The notes below the pieces were generated by a model. It was not told where the DNA came from and made no database searches. It saw nothing but the letters and a program-made list of their open reading frames with translations. Shown one piece after another: positions 1-8,290 of a stretch of 64,000 nucleotides of DNA. Positions within the stretch are counted from its first letter, which is position 1; the number at the start of each line of letters is the position of its first letter. The stretch comes from Chelatococcus sambhunathii (GTDB taxonomy: Bacteria > Pseudomonadota > Alphaproteobacteria > Rhizobiales > Beijerinckiaceae): positions 1 to 64,000 of the forward strand of contig NZ_LIOL01000009.1 in the NCBI RefSeq assembly GCF_001418005.1, given 5' to 3'. A program made the translations under genes and the position numbers.

Positions 1-54
1 CGCGCTCCGCCATCAGGCGAAGCACAGCCTCCCGGCGCGCTGCAGGCCCGATCA
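1..54 (-). CDS. IS3-family transposase OrfB, 5' fragment cut by window edge
   Basis: This is the start of the catalytic (DDE) half of an IS3-family transposase; the rest lies outside the window. Reading the minus strand in the -1 frame relative to OrfA gives [19 protein letters not shown], which resembles the N-terminus of IS407-group OrfB proteins. No independent start codon is needed if the product is the OrfAB fusion made by frameshifting at 55-61. Only about 18 codons are visible, so activity of the element cannot be judged. Confidence 0.6.
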
Positions 55-315
55 GTTTTTTCCCAGAAGGTCCTTCAGGGCCGAGACGTCCAGCATCGAC
101 TCCGCCAGCAGCTTCTTCAGCCGCCGGTTCTCGTCCTCAAGCGTCTTCAGCTTCTGCGCGTCCGACACGCTCATGCCGCTGTACTTGGCCGTCCAGCGAT
201 AGAAGGTCTGCTCGCTGATCCCGTGCCGCCGACACACCTCCGCCGTCGGGCTTCCGGCCTCCTGCTCCCGCAGCACGCCGATGATCTGCGCCTCGTTGAA
301 CCTGCTCTTCTTCAC
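52..315 (-). CDS. IS3-family (IS407-like) transposase OrfA
   Basis: OrfA is the DNA-binding half of an IS3-family transposase: a helix-turn-helix that recognises the element ends plus a C-terminal leucine zipper. The 87-residue product begins [21 protein letters not shown], with the HTH around residues 10-45 ([16 protein letters not shown]) and a heptad-rich region [12 protein letters not shown] near residues 60-75. I chose the GTG start at 315 because AGGAG lies six bases upstream; a longer reading frame from 345 lacks such a site. It ends LLGKN-stop at a slippery A AAA AAC sequence, from which OrfB continues in the -1 frame. The element is cut by the window edge. Confidence 0.85.
   Translation of the reverse strand: MKKSRFNEAQIIGVLREQEAGSPTAEVCRRHGISEQTFYRWTAKYSGMSVSDAQKLKTLEDENRRLKKLLAESMLDVSALKDLLGKN
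55..61 (-). promoter_or_regulatory. Programmed -1 frameshift heptamer A AAA AAC between OrfA and OrfB
   Basis: In the OrfA frame the last codons read GGA AAA AAC TGA. A -1 slip on A AAA AAC gives AAA AAA CTG ATC GGG and opens the OrfB frame. This matches the X XXY YYZ rule for bacterial slippery sites and is directly visible. That it is used is inferred from IS3-family biology. Confidence 0.7.
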
Positions 316-360
316 GTCCGTCTCCTCTAGGTGACGGACTCTCACTCAAACCGAGGGATC

Positions 361-377
361 AGGAAGGGGGCAGGTCA
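361..377 (-). repeat. Probable terminal inverted repeat (left end) of the IS3-family element
   Basis: On the minus strand the element appears to begin TGACCTGCCCCCTTCCT, which fits the TGA...CCCC ends of IS407-type elements. It lies about 45 bases upstream of orfA and 10 bases from the stop codon of the neighbouring methyltransferase fragment. The right end is outside the window, so the pair cannot be compared. Confidence 0.5.
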
Positions 378-386
378 TCGGAAACC

Positions 387-767
387 TCATGCGGCGATCG
401 CGCGAGCCACCGCTTGAGCGACAGCGCGGCCCATCGCTAGCGGAACGCGGTTCCCCACCGCTTTGACCTTGGCCGCGACGGTGAACGGCGGCAGATCGAA
501 ATCGTCCGGCAGGCCTTGCAGGCGACAATGGTTTCGGAATGCGTCGGCCGTCTTGTAGCCGTAGTTTCGCAGGGCGCTTCTTGCACTTCGCTTCTTCTTT
601 CCGGACCCGCCGATGGCGACGGGCACGGGACGACTGCCGCCCGACGCCAAGGCGGAATGTTCCGGATCGGGCTTGTGCAACGCGAGGGTTTCGACATTCA
701 ATCGCCGGCCGTCGTGCGTGCCGAAGGAAAACCGCCGAAGATCGGTGAGCCAGAACAGCTTCGTCAC
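387..767 (-). pseudogene. C-terminal fragment of a DNA (cytosine-5) methyltransferase
   Basis: The 126-residue frame matches only the end of a C5 DNA methyltransferase. RLQGLPDDFDL near residues 83-93 resembles motif IX, and KVKAVGNRVPLAMGRAVAQA near residues 101-120 resembles motif X (GNxVP). The SAM-binding FxGxG motif I, the catalytic Pro-Cys motif IV and the ENV motif VI are all missing, so it cannot methylate DNA alone. A GTG at 767 overlaps the arsH stop (GTGA), but the similar-looking reading frame continues upstream of it, so this junction may be accidental. The IS end lies 10 bases past the stop, suggesting the remnant and IS mark the edge of the arsenic island. Confidence 0.6.
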
Positions 768-1531
768 CTTCCAGCGCCTTTCGTCTGCCGTGCGATGGCG
801 ATGGCAGAGAGATCCTTTGCCATGTCGATCGGCGCGCCCGCGGCCTTGCGCTCGGAGTAGCGGTCGGTCAGCGTCCGGACGTGGGGGCGCAGGAGCACCG
901 TGAAGCGCACGAGTTCCTCGACGACGTCGACGATCCGCTCGTAGTAGCTCGATGGCCGCATGCGTCCGTTCTCGTCGAATTCCTGGAACGCCTTGGCGAT
1001 GCTCGACTGGTTCGGGATGGTGAACATCCGCATCCAGCGGCCGAGAAGGCGCAGCGTGTTGACTGCGTTGAAGGATTGCGAGCCGCCCGAGACCTGCATG
1101 ACGGCCAGGGTTCGTCCCTGAGTCGGGCGCAGGCCGCCGATGCTGAGCGGCAGGTGGTCGATCTGCGTCTTCATCACGCCCGTAATCTGCCCGTGCCGCT
1201 CGGGGCTACACCACACCTGTCCCTCCGACCACATGGCGAGTTCGCGCAGTTCGCGCACGGCGGGATGATCATCGCCTTTGACCTGATCCGGCAGCGGCAG
1301 GTCAGACGGATCGAAGATGCGCGGCTCGGCGCCGAAATGCCGTAGCAGTCTCGCTGCCTCTTCGACCACAAGACGTGAATAGGAGCGTTCGCGGAGCGAA
1401 CCGTACAGCAGCAGGATGCGCGGCGGATGGCCCAGCCCGCCGTTCGGCAGGTCGAGCGCCGGATGACCCGGAGCGTAACGCCGGTCCAAGGCGGGAAGCG
1501 TGTCAGGATCGGGAAGCGTGCGCGTTCTCAT
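764..1531 (-). CDS. arsH: ArsH organoarsenical oxidase (NADPH-dependent FMN reductase family)
   Basis: ArsH is a cytoplasmic flavodoxin-fold NADPH:FMN oxidoreductase that oxidises trivalent methyl and aromatic arsenicals to less toxic pentavalent forms. The 255-residue protein has the FMN phosphate-binding segment [13 protein letters not shown] (about residues 40-52) and the family signature [20 protein letters not shown] (about 108-127). The ATG at 1531 overlaps the arsK stop (ATGA), which indicates translational coupling and fits the usual ArsH length; the frame is open further upstream but that part lies inside arsK. It is the last intact gene of the arsR-arsO-arsK-arsH operon. Confidence 0.92.
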   Translation of the reverse strand: MRTRTLPDPDTLPALDRRYAPGHPALDLPNGGLGHPPRILLLYGSLRERSYSRLVVEEAARLLRHFGAEPRIFDPSDLPLPDQVKGDDHPAVRELRELAMWSEGQVWCSPERHGQITGVMKTQIDHLPLSIGGLRPTQGRTLAVMQVSGGSQSFNAVNTLRLLGRWMRMFTIPNQSSIAKAFQEFDENGRMRPSSYYERIVDVVEELVRFTVLLRPHVRTLTDRYSERKAAGAPIDMAKDLSAIAIARQTKGAGR

Positions 1532-2853
1532 ATCTTTTCCATGTCGTGGGGGCCACTCGAAGGCGCCTGGTGCCTTCGCGGCCCTTGATCGCTCCGGATC
1601 GTGCCAATGATGTTGCCCAGAACCGGATGACGTCCCCGCCGGCCACGCTGCTTGACCATGTCGATGAGCACGAAGGCGGAAAGGCCGAGGAGGCCCGCCA
1701 CGGCCACGCTCCACAACGAGGTTTCGACGGCCGTTCGCGACATCAGGAGGGCAAAGGCAAACGGGCCCAGAGCCGAGGTGAACTGGCGCGCGGCGGAAAC
1801 CCATCCGAGCCTGGCGCCATAGCTGTCGCGGCCGAACAGCTCCAGCGGCAGCGTGCCGCTCACGATGCTGATGAGACCCGAGCCGAGCCCGAAGAGGACC
1901 GCGAAGAGGACGGCACCGGCCAGCCATGGGGCCGTCGCGGCGAGAATGGCGACGCCGAGCGCAAGAAGCACGGCGGCGATGGTGGCGAGATGCGTCTGAG
2001 CCAGCCGGCCGCCGAACAGCATGTTGACGAGACGGCTGGCGACCTGCGCCGGTCCGAACAGCGTCGCGATGAAGAGCCCTGCAGCGCCAAGTCCGAGCGT
2101 CGCCATGAGGGGCACCATGTGCATCAGGAGCGCCGAGAGGACGAAGCCTTCGATGGCGAAACCGGCAAGCATGAGAAGGAAAGCCGTCCGCCGCGAGCGC
2201 GCGTCGAGCGTGCTGCCTTCATTTGCCGCCGGTCCCGCAACGGGGGCCACCTCGGGAGGAGAGGGCGCCAGTCGGGACCCACGGCGCGCGATGCGCAGGA
2301 GAGCCCAGTGGATCGGCATGCACAGGCCAAGATTGAGGGCGGCGAACACGCCATAAACCTCCCGCCAGCTCAAGTGAGCGTGAAGGGCCGATGTCAGGGG
2401 CCAGAACAATGTCGAGGCAAAGCCGGCGATCAGCGTCAAATGCGTGATGCTGCGCTGAGCCTGTGGCGAGCCCGCCTGCACGATGGCAGCGAAGGCCGCG
2501 CCATAGAGCACGAAGCAGGAGGTGAGCTCCATGGCGAGAAGAGCGGTCACGAAGGTCACGCGCCCGGGCGCCAGGGCACATAGGACAAACGCCAGCGCCG
2601 CGGCAGCCGAACCGATGGTCATGAGCCATGCAGCGCCGACGCGGTCCATCCAGCGCCCTGCCGTCGGGGCAAGCAGGCTGCCGGCAAGGAGGGACGCCGA
2701 CAGCGCCGCGAAGATCCATTGTTCCGAAAGAGTGAACTCCCGCGCGATCGCCGGCGCCAGGACGGGAAAGCTGTAGTAGAGCGTGCCGTAGCCGATGATC
2801 TGGGTCAGGCCCAGAGCCCAGATAGCCCAGACGGGAAATGCGCGATCACGCAT
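1528..2853 (-). CDS. arsK: MFS arsenite efflux transporter, ArsK-like
   Basis: This is a 12-helix major facilitator superfamily protein of about 441 residues. Hydrophobic helices start at [20 protein letters not shown], and the loop between helices 2 and 3 reads GRWMDRVG, an MFS motif A variant. Position between arsO and arsH in an ArsR-led operon, with no arsB, acr3 or arsC in the window, points to ArsK, the MFS exporter of As(III) and related trivalent metalloids. ArsJ is less likely because its GAPDH partner is absent. The ATG at 2853 overlaps the arsO stop by 8 bases; the 3' end overlaps arsH by 4. The longer upstream frame lies within arsO and is not expected to be translated. Confidence 0.8.
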   Translation of the reverse strand: MRDRAFPVWAIWALGLTQIIGYGTLYYSFPVLAPAIAREFTLSEQWIFAALSASLLAGSLLAPTAGRWMDRVGAAWLMTIGSAAAALAFVLCALAPGRVTFVTALLAMELTSCFVLYGAAFAAIVQAGSPQAQRSITHLTLIAGFASTLFWPLTSALHAHLSWREVYGVFAALNLGLCMPIHWALLRIARRGSRLAPSPPEVAPVAGPAANEGSTLDARSRRTAFLLMLAGFAIEGFVLSALLMHMVPLMATLGLGAAGLFIATLFGPAQVASRLVNMLFGGRLAQTHLATIAAVLLALGVAILAATAPWLAGAVLFAVLFGLGSGLISIVSGTLPLELFGRDSYGARLGWVSAARQFTSALGPFAFALLMSRTAVETSLWSVAVAGLLGLSAFVLIDMVKQRGRRGRHPVLGNIIGTIRSDQGPRRHQAPSSGPHDMEKI

Positions 2854-4261
2854 CGAGCACCGCCGATCGGGCCGCTGAACCCTGCGCCCCGCAGCCGCAA
2901 CCCGCACGCCCCGACTGTCTGGCCTCGGCATCGGCAACGCAGCAGACCTCGACGTCCTCCGGCGCCGGACCGCCGCAGCAGCCGGCAGCCGTTTGCGTGG
3001 TCCCGGCGACCTGCGTCGTGCATACGCCCGTCTCCGGCAGCACGAGATGCACGTCATCCGCCGCGGCCATGTCGCCGGCAAGCGCGGCGGCCACGGAACG
3101 GACCTGCTCATAGCCGGTCAGCAGCAGGAAGGTGGGCGCACGGCCGTAGCTCTTGATGCCCACCGTGTAGAAGCCTGGCTCGGGGTGGGAGAGCTCGCGG
3201 TGGCCGTGCGGCGGTACGGATCCGCAGGAATGCACGTTCGGATCGATGAGCGGACCGAGCGCCCGGGCGCTTTCCAGCCACGGATCGAGATCGAGGCGCA
3301 GTTCGCGCGTCAGCGACAGGTCCGGCCGCTGGCCCGTGGCGACGACGATGCGGTCGATAGGCCCGAGGCGGCGCTGACCGTCGGCTGTCTCGCCGGTCAC
3401 GACGAGGCGGCCGGCCTCCTCGTGCAGCCCGGTGATGGCAAAGCCGGTGGCGAGGGCAACACGGCCGCTTGCGACGAGCCGGCGCATCTCGGCGCCGAGT
3501 TCGCCACGCGCCGGCAGCCGGTCGGCGCTGCCGCCGCCGTAGACGCGCGAGAGATCGCGGCCGCGCGTCGCCCACAGGATCGATGTCGACGGCTCGGCCT
3601 CGGCGAGACGGGCAAGATCGAGCAGCACATTGGCCGCGGAATGGCCGGCGCCGACCACCAGTGTGGTCGCTCCGGCAAAGAGGTCACGCTTCCGTCCGGC
3701 CACATCCGGGATGCCGTAGGCGATGCGCCCGGCGAAGGCCGCCTCGCCCTCCACGGCGATGCCGCTGGCTCCGAGCGGATTCGGCGTTCTCCAGGTGCCG
3801 GAGGCGTCGATGATCGCCCGGGCAAGGTCCTGTCGGCGGCCGCCGGGTGTTTCGACCGTCACGACGAACGGACGCTCCGCCCGGCCGCGGCTGACGACCT
3901 TGTCGAGACCTTGCCGCGACACAGCCGTGACGCGGGCATCGGTCTCGATGACGCGTGCAAGCGCCGGCACCGCGGCCAGCGGCTCGAGATAGTGGGCAAC
4001 GATCTCGCCGCCGGTCGGGAAAGCCTCTGCCGGCGGCCGGTGCCAGCCATGCCTGGCGAGGAGAGCGGCTGCCGTCTCGTCGACGCAGTACCGCCAGGGT
4101 GTGAAAACCCGCACATGACCCCACTCGCGCATGCTGGCGCCAACGGTGGGCCCGGCCTCATAGAGTTTCACCGGCACGGCGCGGGCGATGAGATGGGCCG
4201 CCGCGGCAAGGCCGACCGGACCACCGCCGATGATGGCAACGGGCAGGGTCTCGATGGACAT
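2846..4261 (-). CDS. arsO: ArsO-like FAD-dependent monooxygenase with Cys-rich tail
   Basis: This is a 471-residue flavoprotein of the ArsO/FAD-NAD(P)-binding family found in ars operons, whose substrate is not settled. An FAD Rossmann motif GGGPVG occupies residues 12-17 and a second dinucleotide site VVGAGHSAAN lies near residue 207. VVATGQRPDL, near residue 320, is the usual ATG motif of the NAD(P)H-dependent fold. The last 60 residues carry seven cysteines (C414, C428-C429, C440-C441, C455, C457), which could bind As(III). ATG 4261 follows GGGAGG at good spacing; the upstream in-frame ATG has no ribosome site. It is second in the operon, 48 bases after arsR. Confidence 0.82.
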   Translation of the reverse strand: MSIETLPVAIIGGGPVGLAAAAHLIARAVPVKLYEAGPTVGASMREWGHVRVFTPWRYCVDETAAALLARHGWHRPPAEAFPTGGEIVAHYLEPLAAVPALARVIETDARVTAVSRQGLDKVVSRGRAERPFVVTVETPGGRRQDLARAIIDASGTWRTPNPLGASGIAVEGEAAFAGRIAYGIPDVAGRKRDLFAGATTLVVGAGHSAANVLLDLARLAEAEPSTSILWATRGRDLSRVYGGGSADRLPARGELGAEMRRLVASGRVALATGFAITGLHEEAGRLVVTGETADGQRRLGPIDRIVVATGQRPDLSLTRELRLDLDPWLESARALGPLIDPNVHSCGSVPPHGHRELSHPEPGFYTVGIKSYGRAPTFLLLTGYEQVRSVAAALAGDMAAADDVHLVLPETGVCTTQVAGTTQTAAGCCGGPAPEDVEVCCVADAEARQSGRAGCGCGAQGSAARSAVLDA

Positions 4262-4309
4262 ATTCGATCCTCCCAAAAATATCGAATTAGCGGATGTGAA
4301 AAGACAGCC

Positions 4310-4627
4310 TCAGGCCGCCTTTCCCTCTTCCCTGGTGCAGGCCGACTCGATGCAGCATTCCTCCGTAAGGAAGCTGATGAGGCTATCCATGGCCGGATAA
4401 TGCGCCCGGCAGATGAGCGTCGTTCCCTGGCGCTCCTGCGTCATGAGCCCCGTTGCAATGAGCCGGTGCAGGTGGTGCGACAGCGTGGAGGCTGCAATCC
4501 CGAGCCTCTCCTGCAGGCGGCCGACCGGTAATCCCACGCCGCCCGCGCGCACAAGCGTTCGATAAACCTCGAGCCTGGTCGGATTGCCCAGCGCTTCGAG
4601 TTGCTGGGCTGCTTCTTCGATCTTCAT
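4310..4627 (-). CDS. arsR: ArsR-family arsenite-responsive repressor
   Basis: This 105-residue winged-helix repressor of the SmtB/ArsR family is expected to hold the ars operon off until As(III) binds. The recognition helix is in AASTLSHHLHRLIATGL (about residues 45-61). The As(III) site is not the alpha-3 CxC type. It is a C-terminal trio C91, C92 and C97 in TEECCIESAC, close to the CC-x5-C arrangement known from Acidithiobacillus ferrooxidans ArsR. It is first in the operon. No Shine-Dalgarno precedes ATG 4627, and a good -10 box sits six bases before it, so its mRNA may be leaderless. Overlap of operator and promoter implies autoregulation. Confidence 0.9.
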   Translation of the reverse strand: MKIEEAAQQLEALGNPTRLEVYRTLVRAGGVGLPVGRLQERLGIAASTLSHHLHRLIATGLMTQERQGTTLICRAHYPAMDSLISFLTEECCIESACTREEGKAA

Positions 4628-4633
4628 GGAAAT

Positions 4634-4662
4634 AAGCTATGCTTCCGGCTGAGCCGCGTCAA
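4634..4662 (-). promoter_or_regulatory. Candidate sigma-70 promoter of arsR (TTGACG-17-TAGCTT)
   Basis: On the minus strand TTGACG (4662-4657) and TAGCTT (4639-4634) are separated by exactly 17 bases. The -10 box ends six bases before the arsR ATG at 4627, so transcription would start at or beside the start codon. The absence of a ribosome-binding site there agrees with a leaderless message. Inferred from sequence only. Confidence 0.5.
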
Positions 4663-4669
4663 TAGTTAT

Positions 4670-4685
4670 TTCGATATAAGTCGAA
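4670..4685 (-). promoter_or_regulatory. Candidate ArsR operator palindrome
   Basis: TTCGATATAAGTCGAA is a perfect 5-base inverted repeat (TTCGA/TCGAA) with a 6-base spacer in an AT-rich stretch of an otherwise GC-rich region. It lies immediately upstream of the candidate arsR -35 box, in the cytC-arsR intergenic gap. This is where an ArsR dimer would be expected to bind. Confidence 0.45.
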
Positions 4686-4744
4686 TTTTTATGCAGTCGC
4701 CGCGCGCCCCGCCAGGCGCCTCGAGCCCTTATCCGCTGCAATGG

Positions 4745-5134
4745 CTACTGGGGTTCGCCGTCCGCTGCGAAGGACCGCAGATAGGCCGTAAGATCCCTGA
4801 CCTCCTGCTCGTTCCTGATGCCGGCGAAGACCATCTTCGTTCCCTTGATCGCGCCGCGCGGGTCCTTGATGTAGTTCGCGAACGTCTCTTCGGTCCACGT
4901 GATCCCGGATTGCTTGTTGGCCGGCGAGTATGTGTAGCCTTCGACGGAGCCTGCGGTGCGGCCGAAAAGCCCGTTGAGCTGCGGGCCTATCTTGTTGGGC
5001 GCGTTCGGCCCGACCGCGTGGCATGCGCTGCATTTGTTGAAGACGCGTTTTCCCGCCTGCGCATCCTGCGCGACGGCGAGGCGGGGGTCCAGGAGAAACA
5101 TGGCGGCGAACGCGAGCGTGAGCAGTCTTGTCAT
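4745..5134 (-). CDS. cytC: Periplasmic class I cytochrome c, arsenite oxidase electron acceptor
   Basis: A 129-residue c-type cytochrome with a Sec signal peptide (about residues 1-22, cleavage near AVAQ). There is one haem site, CSACH (C35, C38, H39), and a probable axial Met101 in KGTKMVFAG. It resembles cytochrome c-550/c2 and lies directly downstream of aioA, as in other rhizobial aio operons, where this cytochrome receives electrons from AioBA and passes them to the terminal oxidase. ATG 5134 is preferred because it starts the signal peptide and has AGG six bases upstream; a TTG at 5152 would add six residues. It is separated from aioA by about 108 bases. Confidence 0.9.
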   Translation of the reverse strand: MTRLLTLAFAAMFLLDPRLAVAQDAQAGKRVFNKCSACHAVGPNAPNKIGPQLNGLFGRTAGSVEGYTYSPANKQSGITWTEETFANYIKDPRGAIKGTKMVFAGIRNEQEVRDLTAYLRSFAADGEPQ

Positions 5135-5242
5135 CGGGAGCCTGTGCTTCAAGGGACCGGAAGGCGCGATATGCCCGCCTGAGCGACGGGCACGAAGCCC
5201 ACGGGTGCCGAAGCGCCCGTGGGCCGCGAAGTTGCGGGAGGA

Positions 5243-7714
5243 TCAAGCTGGGCTCGCCGGATATTCCGGCGACTTGAACGACAGATGCCGAACACCGTCC
5301 GGTGCATCCGCGATCTTGCGGATATTGCCCCAGGTCTGCTTGTAGTTGGGGATGATGAACTCGTTCACGCCGGCCGAGACGACATTGCCCTGCACGCCGG
5401 CGGGATAGGCAAAGAGCATGAACACCTGTTTGCGCCGTGCCGTGGGGGTCGGATAGACCATCGCCTGGGTCGAGCCGTTGTCATTGTAGACCTCGACGAG
5501 GTCGCCTTCCTTCAACGTTAGCTCCGCCATGTCCTGCGGGTTCATCTCGATGAAGGGGTAGGGCCAGCGGTCCATGACGAACTCGTTCTCGACGTCGAGA
5601 TAGGCGCTCTGCCACACGTCGTTGGTGCGGCCGTTGTTGATGAGAAAGGCGAACTTCTCCTTCTCGGCCTCCTTTCCGGCCGCCTGGAGGCCGCGCCATG
5701 CGGTCTCCATGAACTGCGCCCTGCCGTCGGGCCGGTTGAACTTGCCGTCGGCATAGAGCCGCTTGGTGCCGACGATCCGGCCATTCTCGACGGCCACCGC
5801 CGGCTCCTGGAAGCCGTTGGTGCCCATCGCCCGCAGCCGCTCGTAGGTGACGAACGCGCCGCCTTTCTCATGGGCGTGGTAGCCGTCCATGAAGGCGTCT
5901 TCCTCGCTCTTCCAGTCGAAGCCCTTGAACTTGTCGGCGGTGTCCGTCTTGCCCGCAGCGCGGAAGACGCGTTCGAGATGGTTGGCGAGCCGCGCTGCGA
6001 TCAGGCAGTCGGGCAACGCCTGGCCCGGCGGATCCATGTAGCGCTCGGTGAGCCGCATGCGCCGCTCGCCGTTCATGGAGGTGAGGTTCATCTCGCCGGA
6101 GGTGGCCGCCGGCAGGATGACGTGGGCCGCCTCGCCGATTTTCGTCGGCACGATGTCGACGTCGACGCTGAACAGTCCACCCTGCCGGATGGCGCCCATG
6201 ATCGCGGCGACCATCGCCTCTCGATCACCATAAGGGACGGAATTGATAGCGTCTTTCACGAGGTCGGTGCGCTTCTTGTAGACGCGCTTGAACTCCATGG
6301 CGTTGAGCGTCGTCTTGTAGTGGTCGCAGGCCCAGACGTGATGGACGCCGCCCTTGCCTTCGATGAGGAGCTTGTCGACATAGGCCGCCGGCCGGCCGAC
6401 ATGGGCATCCGACGGGCGTGAATAGCCCTCCTGGTGGCCGCCCATGCGCACGCAGCCGCCGCCCGGCCGCCCGATGTTGCCGGTGGCGAGGGCAAGGTTC
6501 ACCAGTGCGCCATTGGTGCGGTAGTTGTCGTTGCCCCAGATCAGCCCCTTCTCATAGGCGAACATCGTGCGCCGGCGGACGCCACCCGCTTTGGGCCGGG
6601 CGATCCATTCGGCGGCCTTGACGATGTCCCCTGCGGCGAGGCCCGTGATCCGCGCCGCCTCCTCGACGGTCATCCTGTTCGCCGTCAGTGCCTTTTCGAA
6701 GCCACTCGTCGAGGCGTCGATGAAAGCCTTGTCCGTCCATCCCTTGTCAGCGATGTGGGTGAGCAGCGCGTTGAACAGCGCGAGGTCGGTGCCTGAATTG
6801 ATGGCAAGGTGCAGGACGTTGTCCTTGCCCGCCTCCACCTCGCAGGCATTGACCGTGACCGTGCGGCGGGGATCGACGATGATGATCCGGGCGCGGTCCA
6901 CCGGCTCGCTGCCGAACTCGGCCTGCTTTTTGGCGAGCGACGTGCCGCGCAGGTTCGGCACCCAGTGGTTGAGGAAATAGTTGGTCTGCGTCTCGAGCGC
7001 ATTGGTGCCGACGGCGACGATCGTGTCGGCGAGTTCGGCATCCTCGTAACAGTTGTTGAGTTCGCCGACGCCCATGTCGCGGCTGGCGTGGACCTCCGAA
7101 TTGTAGGCCGGCCGGTTGTGAATGCGGATGTTCTTCACCTTCATAGCGCCGAAATAGAGCTTGCCGGTGCCCCAGGTGTTCTCGTAACCGCCCCCCGCGC
7201 CGCCGTGGTCGAAGGCCGAGACGAAGAGCCCGTCCTCGCCCTGCTCGTCGATGACCGCGGCGGTTACGCGCGCCACGAGGTCGAGCGCATCGTCCCAACT
7301 TGTCGGCTGCAGTTGCCCGTAGCGCCAGACGAGCGGATCGGTGAGCCGGTGCAACTGCGTGTTGCGCTGGCGCGAATAGCTCATCTCCGCCATGCGCGCC
7401 CCGCGCACGGAGCCGAGGCCGGAATTGACGACGCACTCCTTGTCCGGCTTGATGACGAGATGGACGTCCCGCCCGTCCTGCCGGACGATGTTGTACATCG
7501 ACGGCGCGTACCAGGCGGCGGTCTCCGCCTCCTGCTGCGCGGTGAGGTCGGTGCCGAACTTGTTCTCGGATGGAGCCGTGCCGCCTTCGTAGCGCGCATC
7601 CCAGGTGTAGGCCTTGTAGCCGCAGCCGACGATGCAATAGTGGCAGACGACGTTGTGTTCCTTGGCGTCGGCCGGGACGATGGGCAGCCGGCCGATCTGA
7701 CGCTTGTAGGCCAT
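5243..7714 (-). CDS. aioA: Arsenite oxidase large (molybdopterin) subunit AioA
   Basis: The 823-residue catalytic subunit of arsenite oxidase oxidises As(III) to As(V) in the periplasm at a Mo-bis-MGD centre. C24, C27 and C31 (CHYCIVGC, C-x2-C-x3-C) bind the 3Fe-4S cluster, and no Ser/Cys Mo ligand is expected in this DMSO-reductase subgroup. The conserved GGHQEGYSRPSDAHVG segment is characteristic of AioA. There is no signal peptide, so export would be as a passenger with the TAT-tagged AioB. ATG 7714 follows GGGAGGGGAGA and lies 11 bases after the aioB stop. The length matches proteobacterial AioA. A longer open frame into aioB is not expected to be used. Confidence 0.97.
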   Translation of the reverse strand: MAYKRQIGRLPIVPADAKEHNVVCHYCIVGCGYKAYTWDARYEGGTAPSENKFGTDLTAQQEAETAAWYAPSMYNIVRQDGRDVHLVIKPDKECVVNSGLGSVRGARMAEMSYSRQRNTQLHRLTDPLVWRYGQLQPTSWDDALDLVARVTAAVIDEQGEDGLFVSAFDHGGAGGGYENTWGTGKLYFGAMKVKNIRIHNRPAYNSEVHASRDMGVGELNNCYEDAELADTIVAVGTNALETQTNYFLNHWVPNLRGTSLAKKQAEFGSEPVDRARIIIVDPRRTVTVNACEVEAGKDNVLHLAINSGTDLALFNALLTHIADKGWTDKAFIDASTSGFEKALTANRMTVEEAARITGLAAGDIVKAAEWIARPKAGGVRRRTMFAYEKGLIWGNDNYRTNGALVNLALATGNIGRPGGGCVRMGGHQEGYSRPSDAHVGRPAAYVDKLLIEGKGGVHHVWACDHYKTTLNAMEFKRVYKKRTDLVKDAINSVPYGDREAMVAAIMGAIRQGGLFSVDVDIVPTKIGEAAHVILPAATSGEMNLTSMNGERRMRLTERYMDPPGQALPDCLIAARLANHLERVFRAAGKTDTADKFKGFDWKSEEDAFMDGYHAHEKGGAFVTYERLRAMGTNGFQEPAVAVENGRIVGTKRLYADGKFNRPDGRAQFMETAWRGLQAAGKEAEKEKFAFLINNGRTNDVWQSAYLDVENEFVMDRWPYPFIEMNPQDMAELTLKEGDLVEVYNDNGSTQAMVYPTPTARRKQVFMLFAYPAGVQGNVVSAGVNEFIIPNYKQTWGNIRKIADAPDGVRHLSFKSPEYPASPA

Positions 7715-7725
7715 TCTCCCCTCCC

Positions 7726-8247
7726 TCACAGCACGTTCGACAGGCGGCCGTAGATGAGCTCGTCGACTCCCTCGGCGTAGATGTCGCCCTTCTCGTCGAC
7801 GCGCAGCGCGTATTGCGGCAGGTTCTGGGTCGCGTGACCCCAGATCTGCTGCCCGCCGCGCTCGCAGTCGAAGCGCGAATAATGGCCGGGGCAGTTGAGC
7901 GTCTTGTCCGCGGCGTCGTAGGCCATGGGGAATCCTTTGTGCGGGCACAGGATGGTAAAGCCGACAATGTCGCCGTCGGGACCGACGCCCGTCGGCACAC
8001 GCGTGCCGAGCTTGATCAGCACGCCCGGCGCTTCGTCATCCGGATAGGCGACGTCGAGGGGTTCGTTCACCTTGAGATCGCTCACATTGGCGAGCCGGTT
8101 CGGTGGATAGCTGACGAGGGCGGCGCCGGGTGTTGCCTTTGCCTCCGGCGCCAGCACCGACGCTGCCGCGGCGCCGGCCGTCATGGCGCCCGCCCCGGTG
8201 AGGAAGCGCCGCCGGCCCACGTCGATCAACCTGTCGCATCGTTTCAT
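7726..8247 (-). CDS. aioB: Arsenite oxidase small Rieske subunit AioB
   Basis: A 173-residue Rieske 2Fe-2S subunit of arsenite oxidase. A twin-arginine signal GRRRFLTGAG (residues 11-20) directs the folded AioBA complex to the periplasm. Cluster ligands are C101 and H103 (CPHKGF) and C119 and H122 (CPGH). The two cysteines that form the disulfide in classical Rieske proteins are replaced by F106 and G121, the same natural pattern reported for the Rhizobium NT-26 enzyme. ATG 8247 is chosen because AAGGGG lies seven bases upstream and it leaves a normal TAT n-region; an ATG at 8265 is possible. It is first in the sigma-54-driven aioBA-cytC unit. Confidence 0.95.
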   Translation of the reverse strand: MKRCDRLIDVGRRRFLTGAGAMTAGAAAASVLAPEAKATPGAALVSYPPNRLANVSDLKVNEPLDVAYPDDEAPGVLIKLGTRVPTGVGPDGDIVGFTILCPHKGFPMAYDAADKTLNCPGHYSRFDCERGGQQIWGHATQNLPQYALRVDEKGDIYAEGVDELIYGRLSNVL

Positions 8248-8290
8248 CGCTGTCCCCTTCGGCATGGACGATCATGGTCGGGGAGGCTTC

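Noticed and set aside
765-767. GTGA overlap suggesting the methyltransferase fragment is coupled to arsH
   Set aside because: The matching frame continues upstream of this GTG, so the overlap may be chance, and the protein lacks all catalytic motifs.
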